Of a DNA stretch of 7,168 nt, positions 7,006 through 7,168 are shown piece by piece. Within the stretch, counting starts at the first letter, position 1, and the number at the start of each line of letters is the position of its first letter. The DNA lies in contig CAZBZG010000247.1 of NCBI GenBank assembly GCA_964496245.1, positions 1 to 7,168 on the forward strand. Direction: 5' to 3'. Position numbers and translations under genes: made by a program. The notes beneath the pieces are model-generated. The model saw only the letters and a program-made list of their open reading frames with translations. It was not told where the DNA came from and made no database searches. The DNA is from CAZBZG01 sp964496245. Its GTDB lineage: Bacteria; Planctomycetota; SZUA-567.

Positions 7006-7168
7006 GGCTTGGTTCAGAACCGGGTCGCACCCAAAGGACGGTGGTTGTGGCACAGGCACTCTTGCCTGTGGAGCGCCTCACGGATTCGGCCCCAGGCAAG
7101 AGTGCCTGGGCTACAACCTGCTCCGTGTCCGGACTGCCACCCCAAACCGGACGCTTCTGAACCAGGCC
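7006..7168. repeat. Outer inverted repeat enclosing the nested palindrome
   Basis: GGCTTGGTTCAGAA (7006-7019) matches the reverse complement of TTCTGAACCAGGCC (7155-7168) at 13 of 14 positions, and the pair brackets the inner palindrome. The right arm reaches the last base of the window, so the repeat may be longer. The whole could be a non-autonomous mobile element about 163 bases or longer. No target-site duplication can be judged because the right boundary is cut off. Confidence 0.55.
7043..7118. repeat. Nested palindromic REP/MITE-like repeat, inner part
   Basis: Two inverted copies of a roughly 29-base unit face each other. The left copy starts GGTTGTGG (7043-7050) and the right ends CTACAACC (7111-7118). 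Each holds its own hairpin: CACAGGCA-CTCT-TGCCTGTG (7051-7070) and CCCAGGCA-AGAG-TGCCTGGG (7091-7110), both with 8-bp stems and 4-base loops. The copies differ at only a few positions, two of which exchange one hairpin base pair for another, as expected for a structured element. The design resembles paired REP/BIME sequences. No transposase is present in the window. Confidence 0.7.

Noticed and set aside
5708..7099. Long open frame of 463 codons on the minus strand
   Set aside because: It lies opposite the recombinase end and the clearly conserved hydrolase, has no recognisable domain, and is expected by chance in GC-rich coding DNA.
7043..7118. CRISPR repeat or tRNA-like structure in the terminal palindromes
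   Set aside because: There are only two copies, in inverted not direct orientation, with no regular spacers and no tRNA features.

Overview
The window is a GC-rich, densely coding stretch with every gene on the + strand. It looks like the tail of a flagellar gene cluster followed by a few unrelated genes. The host is a motile, probably Gram-negative-type bacterium. A LamG-like domain protein and a CAGGCA-NNNN-TGCCTG nested palindrome at the right end recall, from memory, little-cultured lineages such as Planctomycetota or Hydrogenedentota. That placement is a weak guess.

Layout. (1) 3-2526: flhF (SRP-type GTPase for flagellar placement, missing only its first few codons), a two-helix small membrane protein overlapping it by ATGA, and fliA (sigma-28). 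FlhG, the usual partner after FlhF, is absent from this spot. (2) 2660-4283: a membrane-anchored or secreted protein with a helical middle and a C-terminal LamG/concanavalin-like domain, broken as sequenced by one extra G near 3095-3097. (3) 4357-4756: a near-consensus sigma-28 promoter followed by a 105-residue, highly charged protein of unknown function. (4) 4994-5961: a XerC/XerD-type tyrosine recombinase with all catalytic residues at XerD spacing, broken as sequenced by one missing base near 5285-5287. (5) 6059-6976: a metallo-beta-lactamase-fold hydrolase. (6) 6986-7168: a possible terminator and a nested inverted repeat resembling a REP/MITE element, running into the window edge.

How the parts fit. 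FlhF, the membrane protein and FliA look co-transcribed. FliA probably turns on the 105-residue gene about 1.9 kb downstream through the promoter at 4357-4383, which would make that orphan a late (class 3) flagellar gene. The recombinase and the hydrolase show no link to motility. Two single-base frameshifts of opposite sign within 2.2 kb, both in otherwise well-conserved genes, point first to assembly or sequencing errors and second to recent decay.
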